This document shows, one piece after another, positions 8,869 through 18,750 of a stretch of 64,000 bases of DNA (position 1 is the first letter of the stretch; each line of letters opens with the position of its first letter). This DNA comes from Clostridiales bacterium (GTDB lineage: Bacteria; Bacillota; Clostridia; Oscillospirales; CAG-272), in contig DULN01000005.1 in NCBI GenBank assembly GCA_012840355.1, positions 22,048-86,047 on the forward strand, in the 5' to 3' direction. Position numbers and translations under genes: made by a program. The notes beneath the pieces are model-generated. The model was not told the origin of the DNA. It saw only the letters and a list, made by a program, of their open reading frames with translations, and did not search any database.

Positions 8869-8961
8869 TCGCCGCGCGACTGACGGTAACGGGGCATGTG
8901 CCCCGGGTGGAGCTCACCACATGAAGCGCGGCGGGCGAAAAGTTGCCGACCGTCTGGGCAA
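8869..8961 (+). ncRNA. ZTP (pfl) riboswitch controlling purH
   Basis: The leader of purH carries the two conserved parts of the ZTP/ZMP aptamer: CGCGACTGACGG at 8875-8886 and GCCGACCGTCTGGGCA at 8945-8960. A closing helix can form between CCGCGC (8872-8877) and GCGCGG (8926-8931), with a GGGGC/GCCCC hairpin inside. This RNA senses ZMP/ZTP, which build up when 10-formyl-tetrahydrofolate is short, and is expected to turn on purH. The expression platform is unclear: a GCCGGC/GCCGGC hairpin enclosing a T-rich loop lies at about 9036-9057, ahead of the ribosome binding site. Confidence 0.87.
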
Positions 8962-9121
8962 AAACATAGCGGATGGCAGGGCGAATATCACGCCAGTTTG
9001 CCCCTGCCCGCCGCTCGTTTTGGGCTACCCGGGCTGCCGGCTTTTTTCTTTGCCGGCGCGGGTGCCCTCCTATACATAAAATTCGCAAATTTTCCGGATT
9101 TATGCGGGAGGAAAGAAAGCC

Positions 9122-10675
9122 ATGAAAAAACGCGCAATTATCAGCCTTTCCGACAAGACCGGCGCGCTTGATTTCGCGCGCGGGCTGTGCGAGCTTGGCT
9201 ACGAGATTATCTCGACCGGCGGGACGGCTAAGCACCTAACGGAGGGCGGCGTGCCCGTCACGCAAATCTCTGACGTCACCGGCTTCCCCGAGTGCCTTGA
9301 CGGGCGGGTGAAGACCCTTCACCCCGCTATCCACGCGGGAATACTCGCGATGCGGTCTAACCCCGATCACATGGCGCAGCTTGAGCGCCTCGGGATTGGG
9401 ACAATCGACATCGTCGCGGTGAACCTTTATCCCTTCAAAGCGACGATACTACGCGACGAGGTAACGCTTGAGGAGGCTATCGAGAACATCGACATCGGCG
9501 GCCCGACGATGATACGCGCGGCGGCGAAAAACTGGCAGGACGTTGCGGTGATTGTCGACCCAGCCGACTACGAGGCGGTGCTCGACGAGCTGCGCGATAC
9601 CGGCGAGGTGAGCGGGGAAACGAAGCTGCGGCTTGCCGCCAAAGTCTTCGAGCACACGGCGCAGTACGACGCGCTGATTGCCGGATACCTGCGCCGTCAG
9701 GCGGGCATCGAGGGGTTCACGCAGGCGCTAACGCTGACTTTTGAGAAGGTGCAGGACATGCGCTACGGCGAAAACCCGCACCAGGCTGCGGCGTTCTACC
9801 GCGAGATCGGGCGCGGGCTTGATGGCACGATAGCCTTCGCCGAGCAGCTTTGGGGCAAAGAGCTATCCTATAATAATATAAACGACGCGAACGGCGCGCT
9901 CGACATGCTGAAGGAGTTTGGGAACGAGCTGCCATGCGTCGTGGCTGTAAAGCACGCGAACCCGTGCGGCGTCGCGGTCGCTCCGACGCTACACGAGGCT
10001 TACATGAAGGCATACGAAGCCGACCCCGTCTCGATTTACGGCGGCATTGTCGCGGCGAACCGTCCGATTGACAAGGCGACCGCCGAAGAGATGGTAAAGA
10101 TTTTCCTTGAGATTGTCATAGCCCCGGGCTTTACGCCCGAGGCGCTCGAGGTGCTCAAGACGAAGCCGAACCTGCGGCTTTTGCGGCTGCCCGCGGCGGC
10201 GGAGCCTTACCAAAGCGGCACGCTCGACATGAAGAAGGTGGCGGGCGGGCTGCTCGTGCAGGAGCTTGACGCAGAGCTTTACGACGACGCTGACGTAAAA
10301 GTCGTCACCGAGGCGCAGCCTACGCCCGAGCAGCTTTATGACATGAAATTCGGCATGAAGGTCGTCAAGCACGTCAAATCGAACGCGATTGTGCTTGTTA
10401 AAGACGGCATGACCGTAGGCATCGGCCCGGGTCAGACCAACCGCGTGACGGCGCTCGAGCTTGCGATAAAATACGCAGGCGAGCGGGCGCGCGGCTCGGT
10501 GCTAGCGTCCGACGCCTTTTTCCCGTTCGACGACTGTGTTGAGCTTGCCGCAAAGCACGGCATCGCGGCGATAGTCCAGCCCGGCGGCTCCATACGCGAC
10601 GCCGACTCCATCTCCGCCTGCAACAAATATGGCATCCCGATGGTCTTCACCGGCAAGCGGCATTTTAAGCATTAA
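9122..10675 (+). CDS. purH: Bifunctional AICAR transformylase / IMP cyclohydrolase
   Basis: PurH, 517 residues, does the last two steps of IMP synthesis: formyl transfer from 10-formyl-THF to AICAR, then ring closure. The N-terminal cyclohydrolase domain shows [26 protein letters not shown] and [15 protein letters not shown]. The C-terminal transformylase shows the catalytic Lys-His in [11 protein letters not shown], and ends with [15 protein letters not shown] and [11 protein letters not shown]. The ATG follows GGGAGGAAAG. It is a single-gene unit between its riboswitch and a strong terminator. Other pur genes are not in the window. Confidence 0.98.
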   Translation: MKKRAIISLSDKTGALDFARGLCELGYEIISTGGTAKHLTEGGVPVTQISDVTGFPECLDGRVKTLHPAIHAGILAMRSNPDHMAQLERLGIGTIDIVAVNLYPFKATILRDEVTLEEAIENIDIGGPTMIRAAAKNWQDVAVIVDPADYEAVLDELRDTGEVSGETKLRLAAKVFEHTAQYDALIAGYLRRQAGIEGFTQALTLTFEKVQDMRYGENPHQAAAFYREIGRGLDGTIAFAEQLWGKELSYNNINDANGALDMLKEFGNELPCVVAVKHANPCGVAVAPTLHEAYMKAYEADPVSIYGGIVAANRPIDKATAEEMVKIFLEIVIAPGFTPEALEVLKTKPNLRLLRLPAAAEPYQSGTLDMKKVAGGLLVQELDAELYDDADVKVVTEAQPTPEQLYDMKFGMKVVKHVKSNAIVLVKDGMTVGIGPGQTNRVTALELAIKYAGERARGSVLASDAFFPFDDCVELAAKHGIAAIVQPGGSIRDADSISACNKYGIPMVFTGKRHFKH

Positions 10676-10706
10676 GAATATGGGGCATCCGCCTAAATAT
10701 TGACCT

Positions 10707-10745
10707 CCCCTCTACGGCAACCGCAATGCCGTAGAGGGGTTTTTG
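10707..10745 (+). terminator. Intrinsic terminator of purH
   Basis: A perfect 13-bp stem, CCCCTCTACGGCA with TGCCGTAGAGGGG and a 7-base loop, followed by TTTTTGTT. Confidence 0.95.
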
Positions 10746-10836
10746 TTGGCGTATACGGCAAAATATAAGCAAAACCCAATTATGTAGTTGACGTTATTTG
10801 TTAGTCATAGTAAGCCGAAAAACTTGCAAAAATAAT

Positions 10837-10869
10837 CCGCAGACTGTTGTCTGCGGCTATTTTTTATTT
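10837..10869 (+). terminator. Second terminator-like hairpin between purH and the MBOAT operon
   Basis: An 8-bp stem CCGCAGAC/GTCTGCGG with a TGTT loop, followed by a tract of T (CTATTTTTTATTT). The rest of the 325-bp interval 10676-11000 holds the purH terminator and the promoter of the next gene; nothing else is seen. Confidence 0.75.
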
Positions 10870-10902
10870 AGAAAGTTTTCACCGGCGCTTGTTGCCGATG
10901 CG

Positions 10903-10932
10903 TTGACACGGGTATAATTTTTATTGTATAAT
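10903..10932 (+). promoter_or_regulatory. Promoter of the MBOAT/DHHW operon
   Basis: TTGACA at 10903-10908, an 18-base spacer and TATAAT at 10927-10932. Both hexamers are consensus, and the leader before the ATG at 11001 is about 60 bases. Confidence 0.88.
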
Positions 10933-11000
10933 CAATAATCGAAAACGCTTAACATAAGCCGGTTTTTGGCGCGTAGCATAAACACCGAAAGGATCATCGC

Positions 11001-12419
11001 ATGGTTTTTTCAAGCTTGGAGTTTTTGTTTTTATACCTGCCGGCGACTCTGCTGCTTTATTTCGCCGTCCCGAAAAAATACTTGCAGTGGCGCAACGTGG
11101 TGCTGCTTGTCACCAGCCTCATCTTCTACGGCTGGGGCGAGCCGGTTTACGTGTTTTTGATGATCGCCACCATTCTGGTCGACTATGTATTCGGGTTTCT
11201 TATCGACAAGTACCGCGAGGCGCAGCCGAAAAAAGCCAAAGGCGCGCTAGTCGCGGCTGTAATAATAAATCTCGGCATACTCGGGGTGTTTAAATACTAC
11301 GACTTCGTCGTCAGCAACCTAAGGCTCATCCCCGGCCTTGGCGGGCTGCCGATGCTGAACCTCGAGCTGCCGATAGGCATATCTTTTTATACCTTCCAAG
11401 CGCTCAGCTACGTAATCGACATATACCGCCGCGACGCGAGGGTGCAGAAAAACCCTGCGACTTTTGGCGTCTACGTCACGCTGTTCCCCCAGCTTATCGC
11501 CGGCCCGATAGTGCGTTATAAAGACATTGACGAGATGCTGCGCTACCGCGAGGAAAGCGTCGCGTTGTTCGCTTCGGGCATACGCACGTTTTTGGCGGGG
11601 TTCGCAAAGAAGATACTTCTCGCCAACATAGCCGGCGAAATTTGGAGCGCGCAAGCCGCCATCGCGCTGGGCAAGCGCACGGTGGTAGGCTCGTGGCTCG
11701 GCATGATTTTTTACGCCTTTCAGATTTACTTCGACTTTTCCGGCTACTCCGACATGGCAATAGGGCTGGGCAAGATGTTCGGCTTTAGGTTCCTTGAAAA
11801 CTTCAACTACCCCTATATCGCCCGGTCGATCACCGATTTCTGGCGGCGCTGGCATATGTCGCTTTCGACTTGGTTCCGCGAATACGTCTACTTCCCGCTG
11901 GGCGGCAGCCGCCGCTCGACCATAGTCAATATCCGCAACCTCTTTGTCGTTTGGCTGTTGACTGGCGTCTGGCACGGCGCGAGCTGGAACTATGTGCTCT
12001 GGGGCTTTTACTATTTCGTGCTGCTTGTGATTGAAAAGCAGGTGCTGCTAAAGAAGCTGCAAAATACCCCCGCGTTTTTCCAGCACCTTTACACGCTGTT
12101 TTTCGTGCTTTTCGGGTGGCTGCTGTTCGTGTTCGAGGACATGTCCGCGGGCGTCGCGTACCTCGGCAACATGTTCGGCGTCGGCGCCGCAGGATTCGCC
12201 TCGCAGCTTGACGCCTACAACATTTTGCGGCTATTGCCTTTTATCACAATCTGCGTCGTCGCCTGCACCCCGCTGCCCAAGAGGCTCTTTTACCGCCTTT
12301 ACGAAAACCACATGTGGGTCAAGGTAGCGGCGTACGCCGCTGGGGTGTTCGCGCTGGTGCTCGGGGTGTCGTACCTTGTGAACTCCTCGTACAACCCCTT
12401 CCTTTATTTTAGGTTCTAA
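11001..12419 (+). CDS. MBOAT family O-acyltransferase (AlgI-like)
   Basis: This 472-residue polytopic membrane protein belongs to the MBOAT family, close to AlgI and DltB, which pass acyl groups (usually acetyl) across the membrane to extracellular glycans. Seen are repeated hydrophobic spans, FPQLIAGPIVRYKDI, DFWRRWHMSLSTWFREYVYFPLGG, and LTGVWHGASWNYVLWG with the catalytic His of WHGASW (about residue 330). The ATG follows AAAGGA. Two downstream genes encode DHHW/AlgX-type proteins, the usual partners that complete O-acetylation outside the cell. The glycan acceptor is unknown. Confidence 0.93.
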   Translation: MVFSSLEFLFLYLPATLLLYFAVPKKYLQWRNVVLLVTSLIFYGWGEPVYVFLMIATILVDYVFGFLIDKYREAQPKKAKGALVAAVIINLGILGVFKYYDFVVSNLRLIPGLGGLPMLNLELPIGISFYTFQALSYVIDIYRRDARVQKNPATFGVYVTLFPQLIAGPIVRYKDIDEMLRYREESVALFASGIRTFLAGFAKKILLANIAGEIWSAQAAIALGKRTVVGSWLGMIFYAFQIYFDFSGYSDMAIGLGKMFGFRFLENFNYPYIARSITDFWRRWHMSLSTWFREYVYFPLGGSRRSTIVNIRNLFVVWLLTGVWHGASWNYVLWGFYYFVLLVIEKQVLLKKLQNTPAFFQHLYTLFFVLFGWLLFVFEDMSAGVAYLGNMFGVGAAGFASQLDAYNILRLLPFITICVVACTPLPKRLFYRLYENHMWVKVAAYAAGVFALVLGVSYLVNSSYNPFLYFRF

Positions 12420-12436
12420 GGAGAATCGCCAGGGTC

Positions 12437-14113
12437 ATGGACAAAAGGCCTGAAAAAAACACTGAACAGGATATAATCCTCGACATACAGCTGCGATGCG
12501 CGAAAAAGGCGCGGCTGGTCGACCTTTTGACTATCTTCACCTTTGTTTTCGCGCTGTTCGCCACGGCAATATTATTTATTGTACTGCCGGATAAGACGTT
12601 CTCAGAGCAGGAAAACCGCGCGCTGCAGCAATTCCCCAAAGTTTCGTATTACGACAAGCCTTTAGGCAGGCTGCTTGACGGCAGCTTTACGCTCGAGTTT
12701 GCCAAATACTACGCCGACCAGTTCCCCGCGCGCGACTTTTTCGTGGGTATAAAGGGCATGGCGGAGATTGCGCTTTTAAAGCAGGAGAACAACTCCGTCA
12801 TCCTCGGGCGCGACGGGTACCTAATCACCCGCCCGCCGGAGCCCGACCTTTCGACGCTGAGGGACAACATCGACCCCATCAGGGATTTCGCCTCCCTGAT
12901 GAAGAAGATGAACGTGCCAGTGACGCTGGCCATCGCCGGGCGCACCTACGACGTGATGAAAAAATACCTGCCCGAAACTTTCCCCAAGACGCTGTCCGAC
13001 GAGCTTTGGGAATACGCGCGCTACCTTGCCGGACAAAGCAAGGACCTTTTGTATATAAACCTCGCCGACCCGCTTAGGGCGATTGCCGAAAGCAGCCGGG
13101 CGAGCGGGCCGCTTTACTACCGCACCGACCACCACTGGACGACGCTCGGAGCGTATTACGCCTACGCCGAGATTATGAAAGCTTGGGGCGAGACCCCCGC
13201 GCCGCTTTCGGAGTTTACCATCGAGGCCGCTTCCGACAGCTTTTACGGCACGACTTGGAGCAAAGCCGGGCTAAAATGGATAAAGCCCGACACGATGGAG
13301 TATTTCCGCTTTGCTGGCGACGAGGATTTTATAACCGAAATAAAGGACACGGGAAAAAGCTTTTACGGCTTTTACGACCGCAGCTACCTTGACAAAAAAG
13401 ACAAATACTCCTCTTTCATCGGCGGCAACAACGGCAGGGTGGACATCACCCGCGCAGGCAGCGAAAAGCGCGAAAAGCTGCTTATAATGAAAGACAGCTT
13501 CGCGCACGCGATGATACCCTTCTTCGCGATGCACTACGACCTTGTCATCCTCGATCTCCGCTACTTTTCCGACTCGGTATCAAAGCTCGTGCTGACGGAA
13601 GGCATTGACCGCGTCCTTATCGTCGGCAACATGGAAAACCTCACGCAGAGCGTCATATACCGCATCCTCGGCTACGGTGCAGACGAGGCGCTCGCCGCGT
13701 ATATAAAGTACAGCTACCCCATCCGCGATATCCAGGTAAACGGCAACTCAATCGCGGGCTACACGATTGTCTACCCCGACAAGCCCGGCTATGCTGAGGC
13801 GGCAAAAACGCTGCACGACGCTATCCTCGAGCGGACGGGGTTCGACCTTATGATGGAAGCCTCGGCGGAATACGATAAGTTCGACCGCGCGCTGGTTTTA
13901 GCCGACACCGGAATCGATATCGACGGGCTAATAAAAATCACGGTCGAGGGCGACTGCCTTTATTTCCGTTCGACCGCGCCGGACGGCATAACCGGCGTCG
14001 TGAATCTGTTTTTGGACACATACATTAAAAACGGCACAGGAGCTTTCAACTTCCCGGAGGGATATATCTACGCCGACCTTGTGAACACCGACATCATAGC
14101 CATCATGCCATAA
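12437..14113 (+). CDS. DHHW family membrane-anchored protein (AlgX/AlgJ-like)
   Basis: This 558-residue protein has one N-terminal membrane segment (about residues 31-53) followed by a long extracytoplasmic part. YRTDHHWTTLGAYYAY (about residues 230-245) is the DHHW signature, and LLIMKDSFAHAMIPFF holds the expected Ser of the SGNH-like fold. SEQENRALQQFP near the start is also typical of DHHW proteins. Such proteins are thought to receive the acetyl group from the MBOAT partner and transfer it to the glycan. It lies 17 bp after the MBOAT gene. The family assignment is firm; the reaction is inferred from AlgJ/AlgX. Confidence 0.9.
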   Translation: MDKRPEKNTEQDIILDIQLRCAKKARLVDLLTIFTFVFALFATAILFIVLPDKTFSEQENRALQQFPKVSYYDKPLGRLLDGSFTLEFAKYYADQFPARDFFVGIKGMAEIALLKQENNSVILGRDGYLITRPPEPDLSTLRDNIDPIRDFASLMKKMNVPVTLAIAGRTYDVMKKYLPETFPKTLSDELWEYARYLAGQSKDLLYINLADPLRAIAESSRASGPLYYRTDHHWTTLGAYYAYAEIMKAWGETPAPLSEFTIEAASDSFYGTTWSKAGLKWIKPDTMEYFRFAGDEDFITEIKDTGKSFYGFYDRSYLDKKDKYSSFIGGNNGRVDITRAGSEKREKLLIMKDSFAHAMIPFFAMHYDLVILDLRYFSDSVSKLVLTEGIDRVLIVGNMENLTQSVIYRILGYGADEALAAYIKYSYPIRDIQVNGNSIAGYTIVYPDKPGYAEAAKTLHDAILERTGFDLMMEASAEYDKFDRALVLADTGIDIDGLIKITVEGDCLYFRSTAPDGITGVVNLFLDTYIKNGTGAFNFPEGYIYADLVNTDIIAIMP

Positions 14114-14134
14114 AAAACAAAAGAGGGTCAGGCT

Positions 14135-16045
14135 ATGGCTAAAACTCGAAGCGTGGCGCTTTTGATTATATTAACTTTAGCTTTGCCTTTCGTTTTTCCG
14201 GGCTGCTCGGTGCATACCCGCGGGGGAGATGCCACCCCCGGCGGGGACGGCGCGCCCGCCGCGGAAGTTGCCGACTTGCCGGCAAAGGATATCGCCGACG
14301 CGGCAATGGCGGCGTTCGAGGGAGAGGAACTGCCGCCGATGACGAGGTATCATCACGGCGCGCCGGAAGGCTCAAGCGGGTATTTTGAGCCTGAGCGCAG
14401 CGGCTGGCTGATTTCGGGCGAAATGCAAGCCGACCCTGTCATGGATTTGCTTTCGGACTTCGCCTTTTATGTCCCAAACGGCTGGTACGCCTTCGAGGTC
14501 GACGTGCTAAAGGTAAAAGACAGTGGCAGTCTACCCCAAGCTACAGCGTACCTTGAGGCTCGCAGGGAGCGGCAGGACAGCGCCGACCTCCACTTTTATA
14601 ACCCCGCGGACGTGCCGCTTATTGAGAATGCCCGCATCTTCACCGTCGGCAACTACGCCATAATGCTCGCCACGCCCGACAACGACAAGGCGCAAGAGGC
14701 AATCGCCGCGCTGCTCGGTGGAAAGGTAGAGATAAAAGCCGAGCTGCTAAGCGCCCCCACCGAGGCGGCGGAAAAAACGGAGTTTACCTTCCCCGTCGAA
14801 TCCGTCCCGGTCGTGGACGTCGAGCCGGTTATAAAGGTCGACTTATCGATTTTCGAGCCGGCGCATAAAGAAGAGCATCCGGAGGGGGAAAAGACCGAGG
14901 CGCCCACCGTAACCGTCTGCAAATACTCGCGCAACACGATGTTCCTTTTGGGCGGCTCGTGCGAGGAAGGCGCGGTAATAAGCGTCAAGGGCGGCGCCGA
15001 GGAGATTAACTCGAAAAGCGACTACGGCGACTGGCTCGTCGAGGTGCCGATAGACCCGAAGGGTGTGTCGGCGCTTACGCTCACCGCGGCCGTGCCCGGC
15101 AAAGCGCCAAGCGACGAGATAAAGTATATCGTGCGCCCGCAGAAAGGCATAACGCTGTTCGAGGACAGCGGCGTCTTCGGCGTGATAGTGGGGAACGACT
15201 ATTTCAGCTGGTTTCAGGACTGCGTGCCGAGCTTCACCGGCAGCGACTTGCTGAAAGCCGGCGATGCCGAAAAGCTCAAGGAGCGCTACGCCAAAAAGGT
15301 GGCAGGGCTGCGCTCGAAGGGGCTTGACACCGAAATAATAGTGCTGCTCATCCCCTCGCCGATGCGCCTTTACGCCGAGCATGTGCCAAGCTACCTAAAA
15401 CGCAAGCAGCACACAGGCGCAACCCTCGCCGACCAGTTCATTGATGCGATGAACGGCGCCGGCGTCACGGTAATCGACCTGCGGGAGGTAATGCTTGAGC
15501 ATAAATACGACGAGTTTAAGATTTTCCACCGCACAGACTCGCACTGGAGCGATTACGGCGCGTATTTCGGCTATGTAAAGCTAATGGAGTACATCGCCCG
15601 AAAGTTCCCCGACGCCGCGCCGCGCCCGCCGAGCGACTTTGAGTTTTACAATAAAAAAGTCTACTTCGGCGACATTTACGCCACCTTGGGCCTCGAGCGC
15701 AACGTGCTGAAGGAGTACACAACGTTCGTCAAGTTCAAGTTCGAGCCGCCGGGAGGGTTCCGCTACATTTACGACGGCAACAGCGTGGTGATAAACCACA
15801 ACATAACAAACAAGTTCCAAACCACCGAAAGCAACCTAACCGGGCTTAACCTTCCGAGCGCCTATATCATCCGCGACTCCTTCTGCGGCCCAATCTTCAA
15901 TTTCCTAACCGACCGCTTTTCAAAGATAACGTGGCAGGCGATGTGGGACTATTCGTTTAACCTAGACCGCATCTCAAAGCTCGCCCCCGACTATGTAATC
16001 TATATAATCAACGAGCGCAACATAAAAAACATAATGCACCAGTAA
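14135..16045 (+). CDS. Lipoprotein with AlgX/DHHW-like SGNH domain
   Basis: This 636-residue protein has a lipoprotein-type signal (hydrophobic core then VFPGC, Cys near residue 24), so it is probably anchored on the outer face of the membrane. The middle part (about residues 260-350) looks like a beta-rich domain. The C-terminal part (about 340-636) has IFHRTDSHWSDYGAYFG, matching the DHHW/AlgX Asp-His motif, and AYIIRDSFCGPIFNF with the likely nucleophile Ser. It is the third gene of the operon, 21 bp after the previous one, with GAGGG as ribosome binding site. The lipobox is imperfect (Pro at -2). Confidence 0.83.
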   Translation: MAKTRSVALLIILTLALPFVFPGCSVHTRGGDATPGGDGAPAAEVADLPAKDIADAAMAAFEGEELPPMTRYHHGAPEGSSGYFEPERSGWLISGEMQADPVMDLLSDFAFYVPNGWYAFEVDVLKVKDSGSLPQATAYLEARRERQDSADLHFYNPADVPLIENARIFTVGNYAIMLATPDNDKAQEAIAALLGGKVEIKAELLSAPTEAAEKTEFTFPVESVPVVDVEPVIKVDLSIFEPAHKEEHPEGEKTEAPTVTVCKYSRNTMFLLGGSCEEGAVISVKGGAEEINSKSDYGDWLVEVPIDPKGVSALTLTAAVPGKAPSDEIKYIVRPQKGITLFEDSGVFGVIVGNDYFSWFQDCVPSFTGSDLLKAGDAEKLKERYAKKVAGLRSKGLDTEIIVLLIPSPMRLYAEHVPSYLKRKQHTGATLADQFIDAMNGAGVTVIDLREVMLEHKYDEFKIFHRTDSHWSDYGAYFGYVKLMEYIARKFPDAAPRPPSDFEFYNKKVYFGDIYATLGLERNVLKEYTTFVKFKFEPPGGFRYIYDGNSVVINHNITNKFQTTESNLTGLNLPSAYIIRDSFCGPIFNFLTDRFSKITWQAMWDYSFNLDRISKLAPDYVIYIINERNIKNIMHQ

Positions 16046-16050
16046 AAAAA

Positions 16051-16085
16051 GCGGCGCGGGCGCCATGCCCGTGCCGCGGTTTTTT
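16051..16085. terminator. Bidirectional terminator between convergent operons
   Basis: GCGGCGCGGGC (16051-16061) pairs with GCCCGTGCCGC (16067-16077) with one mismatch. A-rich sequence lies on the left and TTTTTT on the right, so it can stop both the plus-strand operon and the minus-strand oxidoreductase operon. Confidence 0.88.
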
Positions 16086-16620
16086 ATTCTTTGTAGCCGT
16101 ATCCTATCTCAAACGCCTTTATATTGTTCTCCCGCATCTGCGCGCGCGAGTCGGGTATGCCCTCTACAAGGTGCGACTTGAACTCCTCGGGGTCGAAAAG
16201 GCCCGTTATCGCGATGAGCCTGCCGAGCATAATCACATTCGCCGCGCCCGCAATTCCGTGGTCCGAGGCGAGCTGCGTCGCCGGTATCGCGTGCGCCTCA
16301 ATATCGTCGCGCCCGACCGGCTTGCGCACCAAGGAGCTGTCGTATATCAGCATGCCGCCGGGCTTTATTCGCGGGACGAACTTGTCGAACGACTGCAGGT
16401 TCAGCGCCAAGAGTATATCCGGCTTTGTCACTATCGGCGAACCGATAGGCTCGTCCGAGACGATGACGCTGCAGTTGCTCGTGCCGCCGCGCGCCTCGGG
16501 GCCGTACGACGGTATCCACGTCACCTGCCTGCCGGCTACCATCGCGGACTTCGCTATCTGCTTTGTCGCGAAGAGTATCCCCTGCCCGCCGAAACCAGCC
16601 ATGAGTATCTCAACCGTCAT
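16084..16620 (-). CDS. 2-oxoacid:ferredoxin oxidoreductase, gamma subunit
   Basis: This 178-residue protein is the gamma domain of a pyruvate/2-oxoacid:ferredoxin oxidoreductase. [25 protein letters not shown] and [19 protein letters not shown] are diagnostic. It completes a four-subunit enzyme with the genes upstream. Its ATG overlaps the stop of the beta subunit by 4 bases (TCAT on the plus strand), which points to translational coupling. It is the last gene before the terminator at 16051-16085. Confidence 0.94.
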   Translation of the reverse strand: MTVEILMAGFGGQGILFATKQIAKSAMVAGRQVTWIPSYGPEARGGTSNCSVIVSDEPIGSPIVTKPDILLALNLQSFDKFVPRIKPGGMLIYDSSLVRKPVGRDDIEAHAIPATQLASDHGIAGAANVIMLGRLIAITGLFDPEEFKSHLVEGIPDSRAQMRENNIKAFEIGYGYKE

Positions 16621-17372
16621 TCGGCGTCACCCCCGGTCCGGTCGACGTACACACCGAGCGGGTAGTATGGCATCATTGCCGTGCGTATCCACTCGAGCGC
16701 CTCCGCCGGCGACTTGCCCCACTGCGTCGGGCAGGACGAGAGCACCTCGACTATCGCCAGCCCTTTGCCCTCTATCTGCGTTTTGAACGCTTTGAGTATC
16801 GCCTTTTTCGCGCGCAGGACGTTTTTTGGGCAGTCGACCGCAACGCGCTCGGCGTACGCCACGCCGTCGAGCGTCGCGAGCATCTCGCATACGCGGATGG
16901 GGTTGCCCTGGATTTTGGGGTTGCGCCCGTAGGGCGAGGTCGTCGTGACCTGCCCCGGCAGCGAGGTCGGCGCCATCTGCCCGCCAGTCATGCCGTATAT
17001 GGCGTTGTTGATGAAGATTATCGTTATATTCTCGCCGCGCGCAGCCGCGTGTACCGTCTCGGCAGTGCCGATAGCCGCGAGGTCGCCGTCGCCTTGATAT
17101 GTAAATACCACCCTGTCGGGCAGCGCGCGCTTGACGCCCGTGGCGACTGCGGGCGCGCGCCCGTGCGGCGCCTGTATCATATCGCACTCAAAGAAATTGT
17201 ACGCGAACACCGAGCAGCCTACCGGCGCGATGCCGATTGTCTTGCCCTCTATCCCAAGCTCGTCAATCGCTTCGGCGACGAGCCTATGTACTATGCCGTG
17301 CGTGCAGCCCGGGCAATATGAGAGCGTCACGTCCGACAAGGATTTCGGGCGCCCGAACACAAGCTCAGCCAT
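16617..17372 (-). CDS. 2-oxoacid:ferredoxin oxidoreductase, TPP-binding beta subunit
   Basis: This 251-residue beta subunit binds thiamine diphosphate. It shows [19 protein letters not shown], the TPP/Mg motif [16 protein letters not shown], and [17 protein letters not shown]. The reading frame is open further upstream, but AAAGGAGGAGAAAG directly before the ATG at 17372 fixes the start. The stop of the alpha subunit overlaps this start. With the alpha, gamma and ferredoxin subunits it would decarboxylate a 2-oxoacid to the acyl-CoA and reduce ferredoxin. Confidence 0.95.
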   Translation of the reverse strand: MAELVFGRPKSLSDVTLSYCPGCTHGIVHRLVAEAIDELGIEGKTIGIAPVGCSVFAYNFFECDMIQAPHGRAPAVATGVKRALPDRVVFTYQGDGDLAAIGTAETVHAAARGENITIIFINNAIYGMTGGQMAPTSLPGQVTTTSPYGRNPKIQGNPIRVCEMLATLDGVAYAERVAVDCPKNVLRAKKAILKAFKTQIEGKGLAIVEVLSSCPTQWGKSPAEALEWIRTAMMPYYPLGVYVDRTGGDAE

Positions 17373-18451
17373 CAGTCTTTCTCCTCCTTTATCTCGGCGT
17401 CGAGCCGCGCGATCTCGCCGAGCAGCTCCTCCGGCGACGGGAGCACGCCACCGGTGCGCCCGTGGAACGCGACGGGCAGCCGGCAGTTTATCGCGAGCCG
17501 CACATCGTCGACCATCTGGCCCATATTCAGCTCGGCAACGAGCACCCGTTTTACCCCCGCGCGCCGGCACGCCTCGTCGAGCTGCCGCGACGGGTACGGC
17601 CAAAGCGTTATCGGCCTGAAAAGCCCCGCCTTAATCCCGCGCCTGCGCGCCATCTCTACCGCGGTCTTGCAAATCCGCGCGGTGATGCCGTAGGCGACAA
17701 GGCAAATCTCGGCGTCGCCGAGCTTATACTCTTCCCAGCGGGCCTCATGCTCGGCGATTTGCGCGTACCTCTCAAAGCGCGCGCGGACCTTCTCCTCAAG
17801 CTCCTCCGGCTCGATGTAAAGCGAGTTTATGATGTTCTTTTTGCGTAATCCGCCGTGGCCCGTCGTCGCCCAAGGCTTTTCGGGCGGCTTGCGCTCGCCG
17901 AGGGACTCAAGGTCGACCGGCTCCATCATCTGGCCGAGCGCGCCGTCGGCAAGCATCATCACCGGCACGCGGTATTTGTCGCCGACGTCGAACGCGACGG
18001 CGGTGAGGTCTACTATCTCCTGTATCGACGACGGCGCGTAGACCACCATATGCGCGTCGCCATGCCCCGCGGACTTGACCGCGAGGTTGTAGTCGGACTG
18101 CGCGGGCTGGATGCCGCCTAGCCCCGGGCCGCCGCGCTGGACGTTGAGTATCAGGCACGGTAAATCCGAGCCGGCTATGTAGCTTATGCCCTCGCTTTTG
18201 AGCGCTATTCCGGGCGACGACGAGCTGGTCATTACCCTCGCGCCCGCCGCCGCAGCGCCGAGCACCATGTTTATCGCCGCAATCTCGCTTTCTGCCTGAA
18301 GGCACAGCCCGCCGACCTTGGGCATGCGCTTCGCCATGTACTCGGCGACCTCGGTCTGCGGCGTTATCGGGTAACCGAAATAAAGCCGGCAACCGCAGGC
18401 GATCGCCGCTTCCGCTATCGCCTCGTTGCCTTTCATGAGCACCTTTGCCAT
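17372..18451 (-). CDS. vorB: 2-oxoacid:ferredoxin oxidoreductase, alpha subunit (VorB type)
   Basis: This 359-residue alpha subunit begins with [20 protein letters not shown] and [15 protein letters not shown], the pattern of clostridial VorB (3-methyl-2-oxobutanoate:ferredoxin oxidoreductase). [15 protein letters not shown] and [20 protein letters not shown] are family landmarks. The start is set by AAAGGAGA upstream. The substrate is inferred as branched-chain 2-oxoacids from similarity to VorB; a 2-oxoglutarate enzyme cannot be excluded. It lies 23 bp after the ferredoxin subunit gene. Confidence 0.92.
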   Translation of the reverse strand: MAKVLMKGNEAIAEAAIACGCRLYFGYPITPQTEVAEYMAKRMPKVGGLCLQAESEIAAINMVLGAAAAGARVMTSSSSPGIALKSEGISYIAGSDLPCLILNVQRGGPGLGGIQPAQSDYNLAVKSAGHGDAHMVVYAPSSIQEIVDLTAVAFDVGDKYRVPVMMLADGALGQMMEPVDLESLGERKPPEKPWATTGHGGLRKKNIINSLYIEPEELEEKVRARFERYAQIAEHEARWEEYKLGDAEICLVAYGITARICKTAVEMARRRGIKAGLFRPITLWPYPSRQLDEACRRAGVKRVLVAELNMGQMVDDVRLAINCRLPVAFHGRTGGVLPSPEELLGEIARLDAEIKEEKD

Positions 18452-18474
18452 TTTTCTGCCGTATCTCCTTTAGG

Positions 18475-18705
18475 CTATACGTTCTTTTCTACCGTTATCG
18501 CCGTGTCGGGGCACATTATCGCGCACAGCGCGCATGCGATGCAGCGCGACTGGTCCACTATCCGCGCGGGGTGCAGCCCCTTCGAGTTCATCGAGCCGGT
18601 GTCAAGCTCAATCAGTTTCCGCGGGCACGCCTCGACGCACAGCCCGCACGACTTGCACCGCTCAATGTCGAACGTCACACGGTTCGTACCGGTTTTTGCA
18701 CTCAT
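18475..18705 (-). CDS. 2-oxoacid:ferredoxin oxidoreductase, 2x[4Fe-4S] delta subunit
   Basis: This 76-residue ferredoxin-like subunit has two complete cluster motifs, CKSCGLCVEACP and CIACALCAIMCP. It passes electrons from the TPP site to external ferredoxin. It is the first gene of the four-gene operon (delta, alpha, beta, gamma). The ATG at 18705 follows GGAG 8 bases upstream. Confidence 0.95.
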   Translation of the reverse strand: MSAKTGTNRVTFDIERCKSCGLCVEACPRKLIELDTGSMNSKGLHPARIVDQSRCIACALCAIMCPDTAITVEKNV

Positions 18706-18750
18706 TTTTTAACGCTCCAGTCATAAAATATCTGTAAACGGTGTTATATC

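Noticed and set aside
8588..9235. Minus-strand frame over the SRP RNA and ZTP leader
   Set aside because: It covers structured RNA and two promoters; its composition is that of non-coding sequence.
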